A DNA stretch of 64,000 bases, from contig DATMRW010000008.1 in assembly GCA_035565775.1 (NCBI GenBank), positions 124,001 to 188,000 on the forward strand. Reading direction: 5' to 3'. Position numbers and translations under genes: made by a program. Below the pieces are notes generated by a model that was not told where the DNA came from, made no database searches, and saw only the letters and a program-made list of their open reading frames with translations. This document shows positions 9,053 to 20,438 of the stretch, in pieces (the stretch's first letter is position 1; every line of letters begins with the position of its first letter). The DNA comes from PRO6 sp035565775 (GTDB lineage Bacteria > Pseudomonadota > Alphaproteobacteria > Rhizobiales > Xanthobacteraceae).

Positions 9053-9343
9053 TCACAGCGTCGGCAGCATCACAAAGCCGGGCTCCGCGGGCATCAGCCC
9101 CTCGCCGCTGCCGGGCTGGTCGATGATTGCATCGACCCTCGCCAGCGCCGGCCCCTCGCGGCACAGCTCGATCATCTCGTCCACGATATCGGCCGGCCCG
9201 CGAAACAGCGCCTCCACCGTGCCGTCGCGCCGATTGCGGACGAAGCCGCGCAAATCAAGCCGCTGGGCAACGTCGGCGGTCCAGTTGCGAAAGCCGACGC
9301 CCTGAACCCGTCCACGGATAACGATGTGTCGTGTCACATCCAT
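9053..9343 (-). CDS. acyP: Acylphosphatase
   Basis: A 96-residue cytosolic hydrolase of carboxyl-phosphate bonds. The N-terminal signature GRVQGVGFRNW contains the catalytic Arg (phosphate cradle), and GFVRNRRDGTVEA carries the catalytic Asn. Size and domain are complete. It lies downstream of the propionyl-CoA carboxylase gene in the same orientation (40 bases apart), so co-transcription is possible. Confidence 0.94.
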   Translation of the reverse strand: MDVTRHIVIRGRVQGVGFRNWTADVAQRLDLRGFVRNRRDGTVEALFRGPADIVDEMIELCREGPALARVDAIIDQPGSGEGLMPAEPGFVMLPTL

Positions 9344-9383
9344 CGGCAGCCCTCAGGGCGGCGGCGTGATCCTCACCCGCACC

Positions 9384-11402
9384 TCAGGCGAATTCGAGGA
9401 TCAGCGCATCGACCGCAAGCGTCGCGCCCGGCTTGGCGTGAATGGCTTTCACCGTGCCGTCCTGCTCGGCGCGCAGCACGTTCTGCATCTTCATCGCCTC
9501 GACAACCGCAAGCGTCTCGCCAGCCTTCACCGCCTGCCCCTCGGTCACGTCGATGGAGATGACGAGGCCGGGCATCGGGCAAAGAAGCTTTTTGCCCGCA
9601 TCAGATGCAGTGACCACCGGCATCAGCCGGGCCGCAACCGCCTCGGATTCGGTGTAGACGTAGACCGGGGCTTCAAAGCCGCGATGCGCCAGCCTGAAGC
9701 CGTTGGCGACCGGGCGCACCTGCACCGCGATGGGCGTGCCGTCGACCGTGCCGCGCCACACCGGATGGCCCGGCTTCCAATCCGAGACGAGGTGCCGCTT
9801 CGGCCCCGATGCATGGCCATCGGCACCGACGAACTGCACGGCGATGGCATCGTCCTCGCGCGCGATGTCGAGCAGGATCTCATGATGATCGAGCCAGACC
9901 GCACGCCGCGTTTCGCGGCGCACCGGGCGGCCCGCCATCTGGCCGGAGATCTGCCGCTTGCGCTCGCCGAGCACATGGTCGATCGCCGCGCCCACCGCCG
10001 CGATGCGCCGCGCGATGTCGCCTTCTGGCGCCTGCGCGGCAAAACCGCCCGGGAACTCTTCGGCGATGAATCCGGTCGACAGCTCGCCCGACAGCCAGCG
10101 CGGATGCGCCATCAGGGCCGACAGGAACGGAATGTTGTGGCGGATGCCCTCGATATAGAACTCATCGAGCGCCTTGGAATGCGCATCGATGGCCGCGCCG
10201 CGCGAGGGCGCATGGGTGATGAGCTTGGCGATCATCGGATCGTAGTAGAGGGAGATCTCGCCGCCCTCCTCCACGCCCGTATCGTTGCGCACGGTGACGC
10301 CATCGACGACCTGCTCCGCAGGCGGGCGATATTTTACGAGACGGCCGATCGACGGCAGAAAGTTGCGGAACGGATCCTCGGCATAGACGCGCGATTCCAC
10401 GGCCCAGCCGGTCAGCGTCACGTCTTTCTGGGCGATCGACAGCTTTTCGCCTGCGGCGACACGAATCATCTGCTCGACGAGGTCGACGCCGGTCACGAGT
10501 TCCGTCACCGGATGTTCGACCTGCAGCCGCGTGTTCATTTCGAGGAAATAGAAGCTCTTGTCCTGCCCGGCGACGAACTCCACCGTCCCGGCCGAATCGT
10601 AATTCACCGCCTTGGCCAGCGCGACCGCCTGTTCGCCCATCTTGCGGCGAGTGGCCTCGTCAAGCAGCGGCGACGGCGCCTCCTCGATCACCTTCTGATT
10701 GCGGCGCTGGATCGAGCACTCGCGTTCGCCCAGGTAGATCACATTGCCGTGCTTGTCGCCAAGCACCTGGATCTCGATGTGGCGCGGATCGACAATGAAC
10801 TTTTCGATGAAGACGCGGTCATCGCCGAACGACGATTTCGCCTCGGCGCGGGCCAGGCGGAAGCCTTCCGCAACCTCGGAGGCGCTGTAGGCGATGCGCA
10901 TGCCCTTGCCACCACCGCCGGCGGAAGCCTTGATCATGACCGGATAGCCGATCTCGTCGGCGATCCTCACCGCCTGCTGATCGTCCTCGATCACGCCGAG
11001 ATGGCCGGGGACGGTGGAAACCTTTGCAGCGGCGGCCGCCTTCTTCGACTCGATCTTGTCGCCCATCGCGGCGATCGCATCAGGATTGGGGCCGATGAAC
11101 ACCAGCCCGTCAGCCGCCAGACGCCGGGGAAATGCCTCGCGCTCGGACAGAAAACCGTAGCCGGGATGAACCGCCTCCGCCCCGGTCTTGCGACAGGCTT
11201 CCACGATCTTGTCCATCAGCAGATAGCTTTCCGCGGCTGGCGGCGGACCGATCAAGACCGCTTCATCGGCCATCTGGACGTGCACCGCATCGCGATCCGC
11301 CTCGGAATAAACCGCAACCGTCGAAATCCCCATGCGCCGCGCGGTCTTGATGATCCGACAGGCGATCTCGCCACGATTGGCAATCAGAATACGTTTGAAC
11401 AT
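9384..11402 (-). CDS. pccA: Propionyl-CoA carboxylase alpha subunit (biotin carboxylase + BCCP)
   Basis: 672 residues starting at MFKRILIANRGEIACRI (ATG at 11402). Domains in order: biotin carboxylase N-domain (to about 115), ATP-grasp with GGGGKGMRI and EMNTRLQVEHP (about 120-330), biotin carboxylase C-domain (to about 450), a linker/BT domain, and a biotinyl domain ending with EAMKM, whose Lys (about residue 637) carries biotin. Closest by eye to PccA of alphaproteobacteria. The carboxyltransferase partner PccB is not in the window. The enzyme makes methylmalonyl-CoA from propionyl-CoA. Methylcrotonyl-CoA carboxylase is a less likely alternative. Confidence 0.88.
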   Translation of the reverse strand: MFKRILIANRGEIACRIIKTARRMGISTVAVYSEADRDAVHVQMADEAVLIGPPPAAESYLLMDKIVEACRKTGAEAVHPGYGFLSEREAFPRRLAADGLVFIGPNPDAIAAMGDKIESKKAAAAAKVSTVPGHLGVIEDDQQAVRIADEIGYPVMIKASAGGGGKGMRIAYSASEVAEGFRLARAEAKSSFGDDRVFIEKFIVDPRHIEIQVLGDKHGNVIYLGERECSIQRRNQKVIEEAPSPLLDEATRRKMGEQAVALAKAVNYDSAGTVEFVAGQDKSFYFLEMNTRLQVEHPVTELVTGVDLVEQMIRVAAGEKLSIAQKDVTLTGWAVESRVYAEDPFRNFLPSIGRLVKYRPPAEQVVDGVTVRNDTGVEEGGEISLYYDPMIAKLITHAPSRGAAIDAHSKALDEFYIEGIRHNIPFLSALMAHPRWLSGELSTGFIAEEFPGGFAAQAPEGDIARRIAAVGAAIDHVLGERKRQISGQMAGRPVRRETRRAVWLDHHEILLDIAREDDAIAVQFVGADGHASGPKRHLVSDWKPGHPVWRGTVDGTPIAVQVRPVANGFRLAHRGFEAPVYVYTESEAVAARLMPVVTASDAGKKLLCPMPGLVISIDVTEGQAVKAGETLAVVEAMKMQNVLRAEQDGTVKAIHAKPGATLAVDALILEFA

Positions 11403-11499
11403 CGGCTTGGACTTATCCGTCTTGCTTATTGTTAAGGGGCCTCCCGGCAGCTTGCCGCAATCTGGCATGAGCCGCCGCATGTAACAATTCTGTTGCGGA

Positions 11500-11526
11500 C
11501 AAAAAAAATGGCCCCGAAGGGCCATT
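11500..11526 (-). terminator. Rho-independent terminator for the leftward gene at 11606-12187
   Basis: Read on the minus strand: AATGGCCC, a TTCG loop, GGGCCATT, then a run of T residues. Confidence 0.85.
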
Positions 11527-11605
11527 CTGACGGAAACGGCGGCGAAGAACCGGGTTTCGCTCAAAAATCGCGTCGAACCCCGGTCCATGGCCCGGAAAAG
11601 CCGGG

Positions 11606-12187
11606 TTACATCCCGAGATCGATGAAATTCGGCAGATTCTGCGTCAGCGGCAGCGCCGCGCCGATCAGCGTAGCGGCGATCGCCGTCAACAGCGCATTCG
11701 GACGACGCTTGGCGCGCATCTGGCCGGAGAACCAGTCGAGCACATCGCGGTCGATCCGGCTTGCATCGCTTGGCGCCCAGCTCTCGATTGCCGTCTGGGC
11801 ATCGAGGGCGACACGGCGCGAGGGCACGGCAATACCCGAGGCCGCGGCGATATGATGCGCGACAGCCTTGGCGAACAGATCATCGAAGCGCCCGTCGTCC
11901 GAACGCTCGGCGCCGGCATCGTTGATGCGAAACAGCGCTTCGGCCTCCGCGCGGCTGACGGGCTGATCGATGACCGGGTCTGCCAGCAGAATGCGCTCAC
12001 ACCACGCGGCATCCTCGGCATCGAGCGAGCGCGAAAAGTGAACGCGGCCATGCGTGGTCGGTCCCTCGCCGGTGATCACACCATCGCGAACCAGACCAAG
12101 CGCGAAAGCCGCAACGGCCCTGTCAACAATCGGCGGGACGGTTTCGGTTTGTGAGGCAAGAGCAAGCGAACCTGCGGCGGCGGACAT
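11606..12187 (-). CDS. Conserved hypothetical protein with hydrophobic C-terminus
   Basis: 193 residues from the ATG at 12187 (AAGAAGAG upstream). The soluble, acidic N-terminal part (RVHFSRSLDAEDAAWCERIL, ALFRINDAG) is followed by a C-terminal hydrophobic stretch (LLTAIAATLIGAALPL) that could be a tail anchor. I recognise no catalytic motif or named family. It has its own terminator and no operon partner. Function unknown. Confidence 0.7.
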   Translation of the reverse strand: MSAAAGSLALASQTETVPPIVDRAVAAFALGLVRDGVITGEGPTTHGRVHFSRSLDAEDAAWCERILLADPVIDQPVSRAEAEALFRINDAGAERSDDGRFDDLFAKAVAHHIAAASGIAVPSRRVALDAQTAIESWAPSDASRIDRDVLDWFSGQMRAKRRPNALLTAIAATLIGAALPLTQNLPNFIDLGM

Positions 12188-12565
12188 CGGATAACTCTTC
12201 TTTTCAAGACGCCGGCATTTTGGTGCAGGCGCAAAGCGGAAGTTAAGGCGGCGGCAATCACCGCCTGTTTGGCAAATGTTGATGCAGTTTAGTTCGTTCA
12301 ACCTCGCTGCGGTTCAAGACTTCGCAAAGCCTCCCGGCTTCCGTTGGGCGCCTCCGAGGCATTGTCGGGGCAGCACGTTAATTCTCAGCAATAAATCTGT
12401 GCCGAATTGGCGCGGCGAAGAGAACCAGATGCTCGGCCGTGCGTTTGCCGTGGGAAATTATTGTCTTTTTCTGAACACGCTTCGCTTCAACCCCTGCGGG
12501 TCTATATAGAAAGCGCGAAACACACTTTGCGGCGAGAATGCTGCAGCGAGGGAAAGGCTGATCAA
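12188..12565. other. Gene-free interval between divergent hypothetical gene and peroxiredoxin
   Basis: 378 bases that must hold both promoters. No clear operator, repeat or small ORF with a ribosome site was recognised. Confidence 0.4.
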
Positions 12566-13225
12566 ATGACGTTGCAAATCGGCGCAACCGCACCGGACTT
12601 CGAAGCCGAAACCACTGAAGGCCCCATCCGCTTTCACGACTGGATCGGCGATGGCTGGGCGGTCTTCTTTTCGCACCCGAAGGATTTCACCCCGGTCTGC
12701 ACCACCGAGCTCGGCGCAGTCGCGCGCCTGAAGCCGGAATTCGACAAGCGTGGCGCGAAGCTGATCGGCATCAGCGTCGATCCGATCGATCGCCACCACC
12801 TCTGGGCCAAGGACATCGAAGAGACCCAGGGCGCTGCACCGAACTACCCGATGATCGGCGACACCGACCTCAAGATCGCCAAGCTGTATGAGATGCTGCC
12901 CGCAAGCGCATCCGGCAAGGTCGAGGACCGTACCGCCAACGACAACGCCACCGTGCGGAACGTCTTCATCATCGGCCCCGACAAGAAGATCAAGCTCGTG
13001 TTCGTCTATCCGATGAGCACCGGCCGGAACTGGCAGGAGATCCTGCGCGCGCTGGATTCGCTGCAGCTCACGGCGAAGCACTCGGTCGCCACCCCGTCCG
13101 ACTGGAAACAGGGCGAGGACGTGATCATTGCCGGCTCCGTCACCGACGAGCAGGCAAAGGCCAAATTCCCGAACGGCTGGAAGGCGCCGAAGCCCTATAT
13201 CCGCATCGTGCCGCAGCCGAACTGA
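12566..13225 (+). CDS. 1-Cys peroxiredoxin (Prx6 type)
   Basis: A 219-residue thiol peroxidase that reduces H2O2 and organic peroxides. The ATG at 12566 follows GGGAAAGG. The peroxidatic Cys lies in DFTPVCTTELG (about residue 46). The long C-terminal arm (GRNWQEILRALDSLQLT...VATPSDWKQGEDVII) identifies the Prx6/AhpE-like 1-Cys subgroup, which lacks a conserved resolving Cys. A bidirectional terminator follows. Confidence 0.93.
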   Translation: MTLQIGATAPDFEAETTEGPIRFHDWIGDGWAVFFSHPKDFTPVCTTELGAVARLKPEFDKRGAKLIGISVDPIDRHHLWAKDIEETQGAAPNYPMIGDTDLKIAKLYEMLPASASGKVEDRTANDNATVRNVFIIGPDKKIKLVFVYPMSTGRNWQEILRALDSLQLTAKHSVATPSDWKQGEDVIIAGSVTDEQAKAKFPNGWKAPKPYIRIVPQPN

Positions 13226-13245
13226 GCGGCCGCGATCCAACCAAA

Positions 13246-13269
13246 AGGGCGCCTCCGGGCGCCCTTTTT
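13246..13269. terminator. Bidirectional rho-independent terminator
   Basis: AGGGCGCC/GGCGCCCT stem with a four-base loop, T-runs on both strands, between the convergent peroxiredoxin and EamA genes. Confidence 0.88.
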
Positions 13270-13294
13270 CATGCCTGCCCGCAATCCGCAGCCG

Positions 13295-14173
13295 TCACGG
13301 CCGTTTGCCCTTGTTGACCAGCAGCACCGCGGCGGCGCAGGCGACGACGCCGACGATGGCAATCCATTCCAGCCGCTCGTCGAACAGCACGTAGGCCATC
13401 AGCGCGGTGACGGCAGGCACGAGATAGAACAGGCTCGCCACCTGCGTCGCCGCTGACCGTCGCAGCAACCAGTACAGGACGCCGATCGAGCCGATCGACA
13501 GGACGATCGAGAGCCACAGCAGCGCGGCGACGAATTCGGCATTCCAGCGCACGGTGCGGTCCTCGAACAGAAACGCGCCGGCCGTAAACAGCAGCGTGAC
13601 CGCGACGAACTGAACGAGGTTGCCGCTGCGCCAGTCGATCTGCGTGCAGTAGCGCTTCTGGTAGAGCGCGCCGAAGGTGATGCTGAGCAGCGCGATTCCA
13701 GTCGCGAACCACCCCCACCCGACCGCGCCGCTGACCTGGCGATCGTGCAGCACCAGCAAAACGCCGGTGAGACCAAGCACGAGGCCCGCCCATTGCACCG
13801 GCGTGACCCGCTCACCGAGCCACCGGCTGGCCAGCGTTGAAGTCAGGATCGGCTGCAGCCCGGGAATGAGCGCGGACAGGCCGACCGGCACGGAATGGTA
13901 GATCGCGATCGCGGTGCCGCCGAGATAGAAGCCGTGAACGAGAAGGCCGGCGACCGCGCTATGGACCACACCCATCAGGTTCGGCATTTTCGGCCGGAAG
14001 ATCGCCACGACCGCCGCCAAAATCACCACGACGATCGCCATGCGCAGCGCCAGATAGGTCAGCGGCTCGGCGCTCGCCAGTGCATATTTGGTGACGACGA
14101 AGCCGGTGCTCCAGAGGAACACAAAAACCGCCGGCGCTGCCATCGCAGCGTGTTTTTCTATTTTTTGATCCAT
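13295..14173 (-). CDS. EamA family (DMT) transporter
   Basis: 292 residues from the ATG at 14173 (MDQKIEKHA). About ten hydrophobic helices form two EamA repeats: the first begins FVFLWSTGFVVTKYAL, and the second covers the segment from WFATGIALLSITFGALYQKR onward. Typical motifs are LRMAIVVVILA, GLSALIPGLQPI and AVTALMAYVLFDERL. Members export metabolites or amino acids across the inner membrane; the substrate is not indicated here. Confidence 0.88.
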   Translation of the reverse strand: MDQKIEKHAAMAAPAVFVFLWSTGFVVTKYALASAEPLTYLALRMAIVVVILAAVVAIFRPKMPNLMGVVHSAVAGLLVHGFYLGGTAIAIYHSVPVGLSALIPGLQPILTSTLASRWLGERVTPVQWAGLVLGLTGVLLVLHDRQVSGAVGWGWFATGIALLSITFGALYQKRYCTQIDWRSGNLVQFVAVTLLFTAGAFLFEDRTVRWNAEFVAALLWLSIVLSIGSIGVLYWLLRRSAATQVASLFYLVPAVTALMAYVLFDERLEWIAIVGVVACAAAVLLVNKGKRP

Positions 14174-14407
14174 TTGCGGTTCTGTCTGCCTGATCCTATG
14201 GTGCTCAGCAATCACCGTTTGTGCAAGCGCGAGTTCCGAAACCGCAGGGCTTTGTCTCCGGTTTTGCAGCGGTGACGGCCTTAAGACATCCCTTCTGCAT
14301 GCAGTGGTATGTTCGCAGGCAAGGCTCGATTCGTAGCCGGTGCCGCCGGCGGCGACGCTGAAACAGCCGCGCGCACGCACTAACACTTGAAGAGAAAGAG
14401 GACCGAC

Positions 14408-15535
14408 ATGGATGTTCGCGCCGCCGTCGCTATTGCTGCCGGCAAGCCACTCGAAGTCACCACCGTTCAGCTCGACGGCCCGCGCGCGGGCGAAGTGCTG
14501 GTGGAAATCAAGGCCACCGGCGTCTGCCACACCGACGAGTTCACCCTGTCCGGCGCCGATCCCGAGGGCCTTTTCCCGGCGATTCTCGGCCACGAGGGCG
14601 CGGGCATCGTCGTCGATGTCGGTCCCGGCGTCACCAGCGTGAAGAAGGGCGATCACGTCATTCCGCTCTACACGCCGGAATGCCGGCAGTGCCCGTCCTG
14701 CCTGTCGCGCAAGACCAACCTCTGCACCGCGATCCGCTCAACGCAGGGCCAGGGCGTGATGCCGGACGGCACCTCGCGCTTCTCGATGGGCGGCAAACCG
14801 ATCCATCACTATATGGGCACCTCGACCTTCGCCAACTACACGGTGCTGCCGGAGATCGCGGTCGCCAAGATCCGCGAGGACGCGCCGTTCGATAAGGTCT
14901 GCTACATCGGCTGCGGCGTCACCACAGGCATCGGCGCAGTGTTCAACACTGCCAAGGTCGAGCAAGGCGCGAGCGCGATCGTGTTCGGCCTGGGCGGCAT
15001 CGGCCTCAACGTGCTGCAGGGCCTGCGCCTCGCCGGCGCCGACAAGATCATCGGCGTCGACATCAACAATGAGCGCAAGGCGTGGGGCGAGCGCTTCGGC
15101 ATGACCCACTTCGTCAATCCGACCGAGATCGGCAAGGACCTCGTGCCCTACCTGATCGACATGACGAAGACCCCGGCAGACCAGATCGGCGGCGCCGACT
15201 ACACCTTCGACTGCACCGGCAACGTCACCGTGATGCGGCAGGCGCTCGAAGCGAGCCACCGCGGCTGGGGCCAGTCCATCGTCATCGGCGTGGCCGCGGC
15301 AGGCGCGGAAATCTCCACCCGTCCGTTCCAGCTCGTCACCGGCCGCACCTGGAAGGGCACCGCCTTCGGCGGCGCGCGCGGCCGCACCGACGTGCCGAAG
15401 ATCGTCGACTGGTACATGAACGGCAAGATCCAGATCGACCCGATGATCACCCATGTGATGCCGGTCGAGGAGATCAACACCGCCTTCGACCTGATGCGCA
15501 AGGGCGAGTCGATCCGCGGCGTCGTCACCTTCTGA
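14408..15535 (+). CDS. frmA: S-(hydroxymethyl)glutathione dehydrogenase / class III alcohol dehydrogenase
   Basis: 375 residues from the ATG at 14408, preceded by GAGAAAGAGG. Catalytic zinc ligands are in GVCHTDEF and LGHEG; four structural-zinc cysteines are in ECRQCPSCLSRKTNLC. The NAD-binding GLGGIGLN follows. STRPFQLVTGRTWKG and GVTTGIGAV are class III hallmarks. The enzyme oxidises the formaldehyde-glutathione adduct and also reduces S-nitrosoglutathione. A PQQ alcohol dehydrogenase lies 0.7 kb downstream on the other strand, a sensible aldehyde-producing neighbour, though no shared regulation is visible. Confidence 0.94.
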   Translation: MDVRAAVAIAAGKPLEVTTVQLDGPRAGEVLVEIKATGVCHTDEFTLSGADPEGLFPAILGHEGAGIVVDVGPGVTSVKKGDHVIPLYTPECRQCPSCLSRKTNLCTAIRSTQGQGVMPDGTSRFSMGGKPIHHYMGTSTFANYTVLPEIAVAKIREDAPFDKVCYIGCGVTTGIGAVFNTAKVEQGASAIVFGLGGIGLNVLQGLRLAGADKIIGVDINNERKAWGERFGMTHFVNPTEIGKDLVPYLIDMTKTPADQIGGADYTFDCTGNVTVMRQALEASHRGWGQSIVIGVAAAGAEISTRPFQLVTGRTWKGTAFGGARGRTDVPKIVDWYMNGKIQIDPMITHVMPVEEINTAFDLMRKGESIRGVVTF

Positions 15536-15554
15536 CGGCCTGCGCAGCCAAACA

Positions 15555-15582
15555 AAATGCCCGCGGCGACGCGGGCATTTTT
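15555..15582. terminator. Bidirectional terminator
   Basis: AAATGCCCGC/GCGGGCATTT stem with T residues on both strands, between the convergent frmA and the gene at 15620. Confidence 0.87.
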
Positions 15583-15619
15583 CGTATCAGGCATCAGGGG
15601 GGCCTCAAAAAGGGAGGGC

Positions 15620-16066
15620 TCAAAATTCCTCCGGGCACGGATCGGCGATCCGCCACAGGTCCGGCCCGTTCCTGACCTTCTTCATTTCCGGCGTCAGCCC
15701 GCCATTGCGGCGGATCCAGTCCTTCACGGGCTCGGGATAATACGCCATCAGGTCCGATGTCCCCGATGGGCTGATGACCTTGATGCCGAACGTGAAGGCC
15801 TTGTCGTAATAGGCTTGGTGGAAGCCGACGCTGGCGCGCGGCGTAACGCAGATCTTGTTCGACGGCACGATGCCGAACACCAGCGTGCAGGCCGAGTTGC
15901 AGATCCCGTCGATGATCACCCGCTCGCCGGTCTGGCGAATGCGCTGATACTTGGCCTTGTACTGATCGACATAGCCGCCATGGTCGCGCGTGATGCGCAG
16001 ATCCGCCTTTGCCGGCGCGATCAGCATGACGCTGACAGCAGCAATCGAAAACAGGATACGCAGCAA
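15620..16066 (-). CDS. Predicted periplasmic ClpP-like protein (COG3904-like), short
   Basis: 148 residues with a signal peptide (MLRILFSIAAVSVMLIAPAKA). The mature part contains GERVIIDGICNSACTLVFG, the pattern around the putative nucleophilic Ser in COG3904-type periplasmic proteins related to ClpP, and VGFHQAYYD, which could carry the His. Substrate and activity are unknown. It is a stand-alone gene between frmA and the quinoprotein gene. Confidence 0.72.
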   Translation of the reverse strand: MLRILFSIAAVSVMLIAPAKADLRITRDHGGYVDQYKAKYQRIRQTGERVIIDGICNSACTLVFGIVPSNKICVTPRASVGFHQAYYDKAFTFGIKVISPSGTSDLMAYYPEPVKDWIRRNGGLTPEMKKVRNGPDLWRIADPCPEEF

Positions 16067-16242
16067 AACGACCGCCCAAAATATTGTTGCAACGCCCCGG
16101 GGCCGTTTATTGCGGCCTCAGATGGCAAGACTCTGGCGTGACTGTGTTTGAATTTCGTTAACTATGGCAGCAGGCGGAGATTTTCCGCCTGCGCCGATCT
16201 TGCCGGGTGGACGCTCCGGCTCCTCGCCGGGCGCCCGATCCC

Positions 16243-18423
<2,181 letters not shown>

Positions 18424-18573
18424 GCATTCCTCCCAAAGCCTCTCAAGGGGCCTGAGGGAATGCTAGAATGGATACAATCCTACCGTCAACAAAGTTGGAC
18501 CGCGTGCAGCGCAGCGTGCGCCGGAACCGAAAGAAAGACTTTTCGGGTCGCCTGAACCGCGCTGCCTTGTTTC

Positions 18574-19410
18574 TTACTTCCCCAGCCAGGGAATGAAACG
18601 CTGCTCGACCACGAGGAAAACCCGGTTGACCAGATATCCCGTCACCGCGAGCAGAAGCACTGCAGCATACATCGCTTCCGGCTTCATCGCATACTGCATC
18701 TGGATAATGTAGTAACCGATCCCGCTCGAGCCTGCGATCATCTCCGAGATCACCGTCACGACCAGCGCGATGCCTGTCGCAACACGCAGGCCCGCCGCAA
18801 TCATCGGCAGCGTGGCTGGAAAGACGACCTGAAACAATGTGCGCCGGGCGCCGACGCGGAATGTGCGCGCCGTCTGCAGCAGCACGTCGTCGATCGTCTC
18901 GACACCGGCCAGCGTGTTGAGAAAGGCCGGGAAGAAGCAGGCCAGCGACACGACGAAGATTTTTAGCGCGTCATCCACGCCGAGAAAAAGAATGAGCGGC
19001 GGCACGATCGCCGGCGCGGGGATCGGCCGGATCACTTCGATGATCGGCTTGAGCACATAGCGCAGCCAGCGATTGGTGCCGAGCAGCAGCCCGAGCGCAA
19101 CGCCGATGCCGCAGCCGAGCACATAGCCCGACGCCATCCGCCGCAGCGTCGATAGCAGGAGCGATGCCAGCTCGCCGCTGGCAATCCCCTGCGCGACGGC
19201 GACAAGCACCAGCGACACCGGCGGCCAGTTCTGGCTGTTCACCCAGCCGAGCCGAGCCGAGGCCTCCCATAGGCACAGCAGCGCCGCGACCAGCACGAAG
19301 CCGGAAAGCCGCGGCGTTGCCTGCATCCGCGCCGCCAGCCGCCCCCACGCCGTGGCGGCATGAGGGCGCAGGGCGTTGCCCGTCAGGCTATCGTTGGCCG
19401 CGTTGCTCAC
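18574..19410 (-). CDS. ABC transporter permease (SsuC/TauC type), second permease of the cluster
   Basis: 278 residues, about six membrane helices. The cytoplasmic EAA loop reads ARTFRVGARRTLFQVVFPATLP with the conserved Gly. It starts at a GTG overlapping the binding-protein stop by four bases, indicating translational coupling. Family members import sulfonates, nitrate, pyrimidine precursors or aromatic acids. The cluster has two different permease genes for one ATPase, so a heterodimeric channel is possible. Confidence 0.88.
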   Translation of the reverse strand: MSNAANDSLTGNALRPHAATAWGRLAARMQATPRLSGFVLVAALLCLWEASARLGWVNSQNWPPVSLVLVAVAQGIASGELASLLLSTLRRMASGYVLGCGIGVALGLLLGTNRWLRYVLKPIIEVIRPIPAPAIVPPLILFLGVDDALKIFVVSLACFFPAFLNTLAGVETIDDVLLQTARTFRVGARRTLFQVVFPATLPMIAAGLRVATGIALVVTVISEMIAGSSGIGYYIIQMQYAMKPEAMYAAVLLLAVTGYLVNRVFLVVEQRFIPWLGK

Positions 19411-20390
19411 AGGGCCTGCGCAGCGATCAGCGGCTTGACGTCGATGGGGCCGCGCAGCAGCCTGTGCTCGATCATCAACTTCATCGTCGTCTCGATCTGC
19501 GGCGGATCGACCTTCAGCGGCGCCGGCGACATCTTGACCTTCCTCAAAACCTCGACATCGAGCCTCGTGAAGCCCGAGACGATCTTGAGCAGATCATCAG
19601 TGCCGCGATTGGCGTTGTACCACTCGATGCCGCGGCGAAGCGCACGGACGAATTTCGTCACCGTCTCCGGCTTGTCGCTCAGGAATTTTGCCGTGGTAAG
19701 ATACTGGCCGACATCGACGCCAAGCTGCACTTTGCTGTAGGGATGGGCAATCGCCTGAAATTCCGGCTTCTGCGTTGCGATCGCCACATAGGGGATCACC
19801 ATATAGCCGGCGTCGACCTGCTTCTGGCGCAGCGCGTCTTCCATCTGCGGGTGCGGCACTTCGCGATAGGTGACGCGATCCGGGTCGCCGCCAGTCGCCT
19901 TGATCCAGGCGCGCGCGTAGAGCCAGATGACGTTGTTGCGCGTGTTGACGCCGACCGACTTGCCTTCGAGATCCCTGCCGGTCTTGATGCCGCTATCGGC
20001 CCGCACGACCATCGCCGACATGTCGAATTCCGGCGTGTCGATCTTGGTGCCCGGCGCGGCGACACGGATGTCGATGCCCTGCTGCGCGGCAAGCAGCATC
20101 GAAACGACATTGCCATAGACAATGTCGAAGCTGCCGGCGATGAGGCCGGGAATGCCGGTGGCGCCGCCGGCCGACGGCGTGGTGTCGATTTCGAGCCCTT
20201 CCTCCGCGAAATAGCCCTGCTTCATCGCCGCGAACAACGGCGTCACGTCGTTGATCGGGATGATGCTGACGCGCACCTTCTGCAGATCCGCCGCCATCGT
20301 CTGCTGCGGCAAGGCGAGCGCCGTGGCAAAGGCTGCCGCGCCGAGCGCCGCAAGTCCCCGCTTGATCCATGTCCGTCGTTGGCTGTTCAT
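19407..20390 (-). CDS. ABC transporter substrate-binding protein (NMT1/SsuA-like)
   Basis: 327 residues from the ATG at 20390, which follows GGAGG at ideal distance. A Tat-like N-terminus (NSQRRTWIKRGLAALGAAA) leads to cleavage near TMAAD. The mature part is a type II periplasmic binding fold (VRVSIIPINDVTPLFAAMKQGYF, GSFDIVYGNVVSML). The ligand should be the compound handled by the adjoining ring-cleavage genes, but this is inferred only from position. Confidence 0.88.
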   Translation of the reverse strand: MNSQRRTWIKRGLAALGAAAFATALALPQQTMAADLQKVRVSIIPINDVTPLFAAMKQGYFAEEGLEIDTTPSAGGATGIPGLIAGSFDIVYGNVVSMLLAAQQGIDIRVAAPGTKIDTPEFDMSAMVVRADSGIKTGRDLEGKSVGVNTRNNVIWLYARAWIKATGGDPDRVTYREVPHPQMEDALRQKQVDAGYMVIPYVAIATQKPEFQAIAHPYSKVQLGVDVGQYLTTAKFLSDKPETVTKFVRALRRGIEWYNANRGTDDLLKIVSGFTRLDVEVLRKVKMSPAPLKVDPPQIETTMKLMIEHRLLRGPIDVKPLIAAQAL

Positions 20391-20438
20391 CAAGTTCCTC
20401 CGCATATGTGCTCCGTTTTGTGCGTGTCTGTGTTCTGC

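Noticed and set aside
9324..11435. 703-codon open frame on the plus strand
   Set aside because: Antisense to pccA, His/Arg/Asp-rich with no motifs; a usual shadow of high-GC codon bias.
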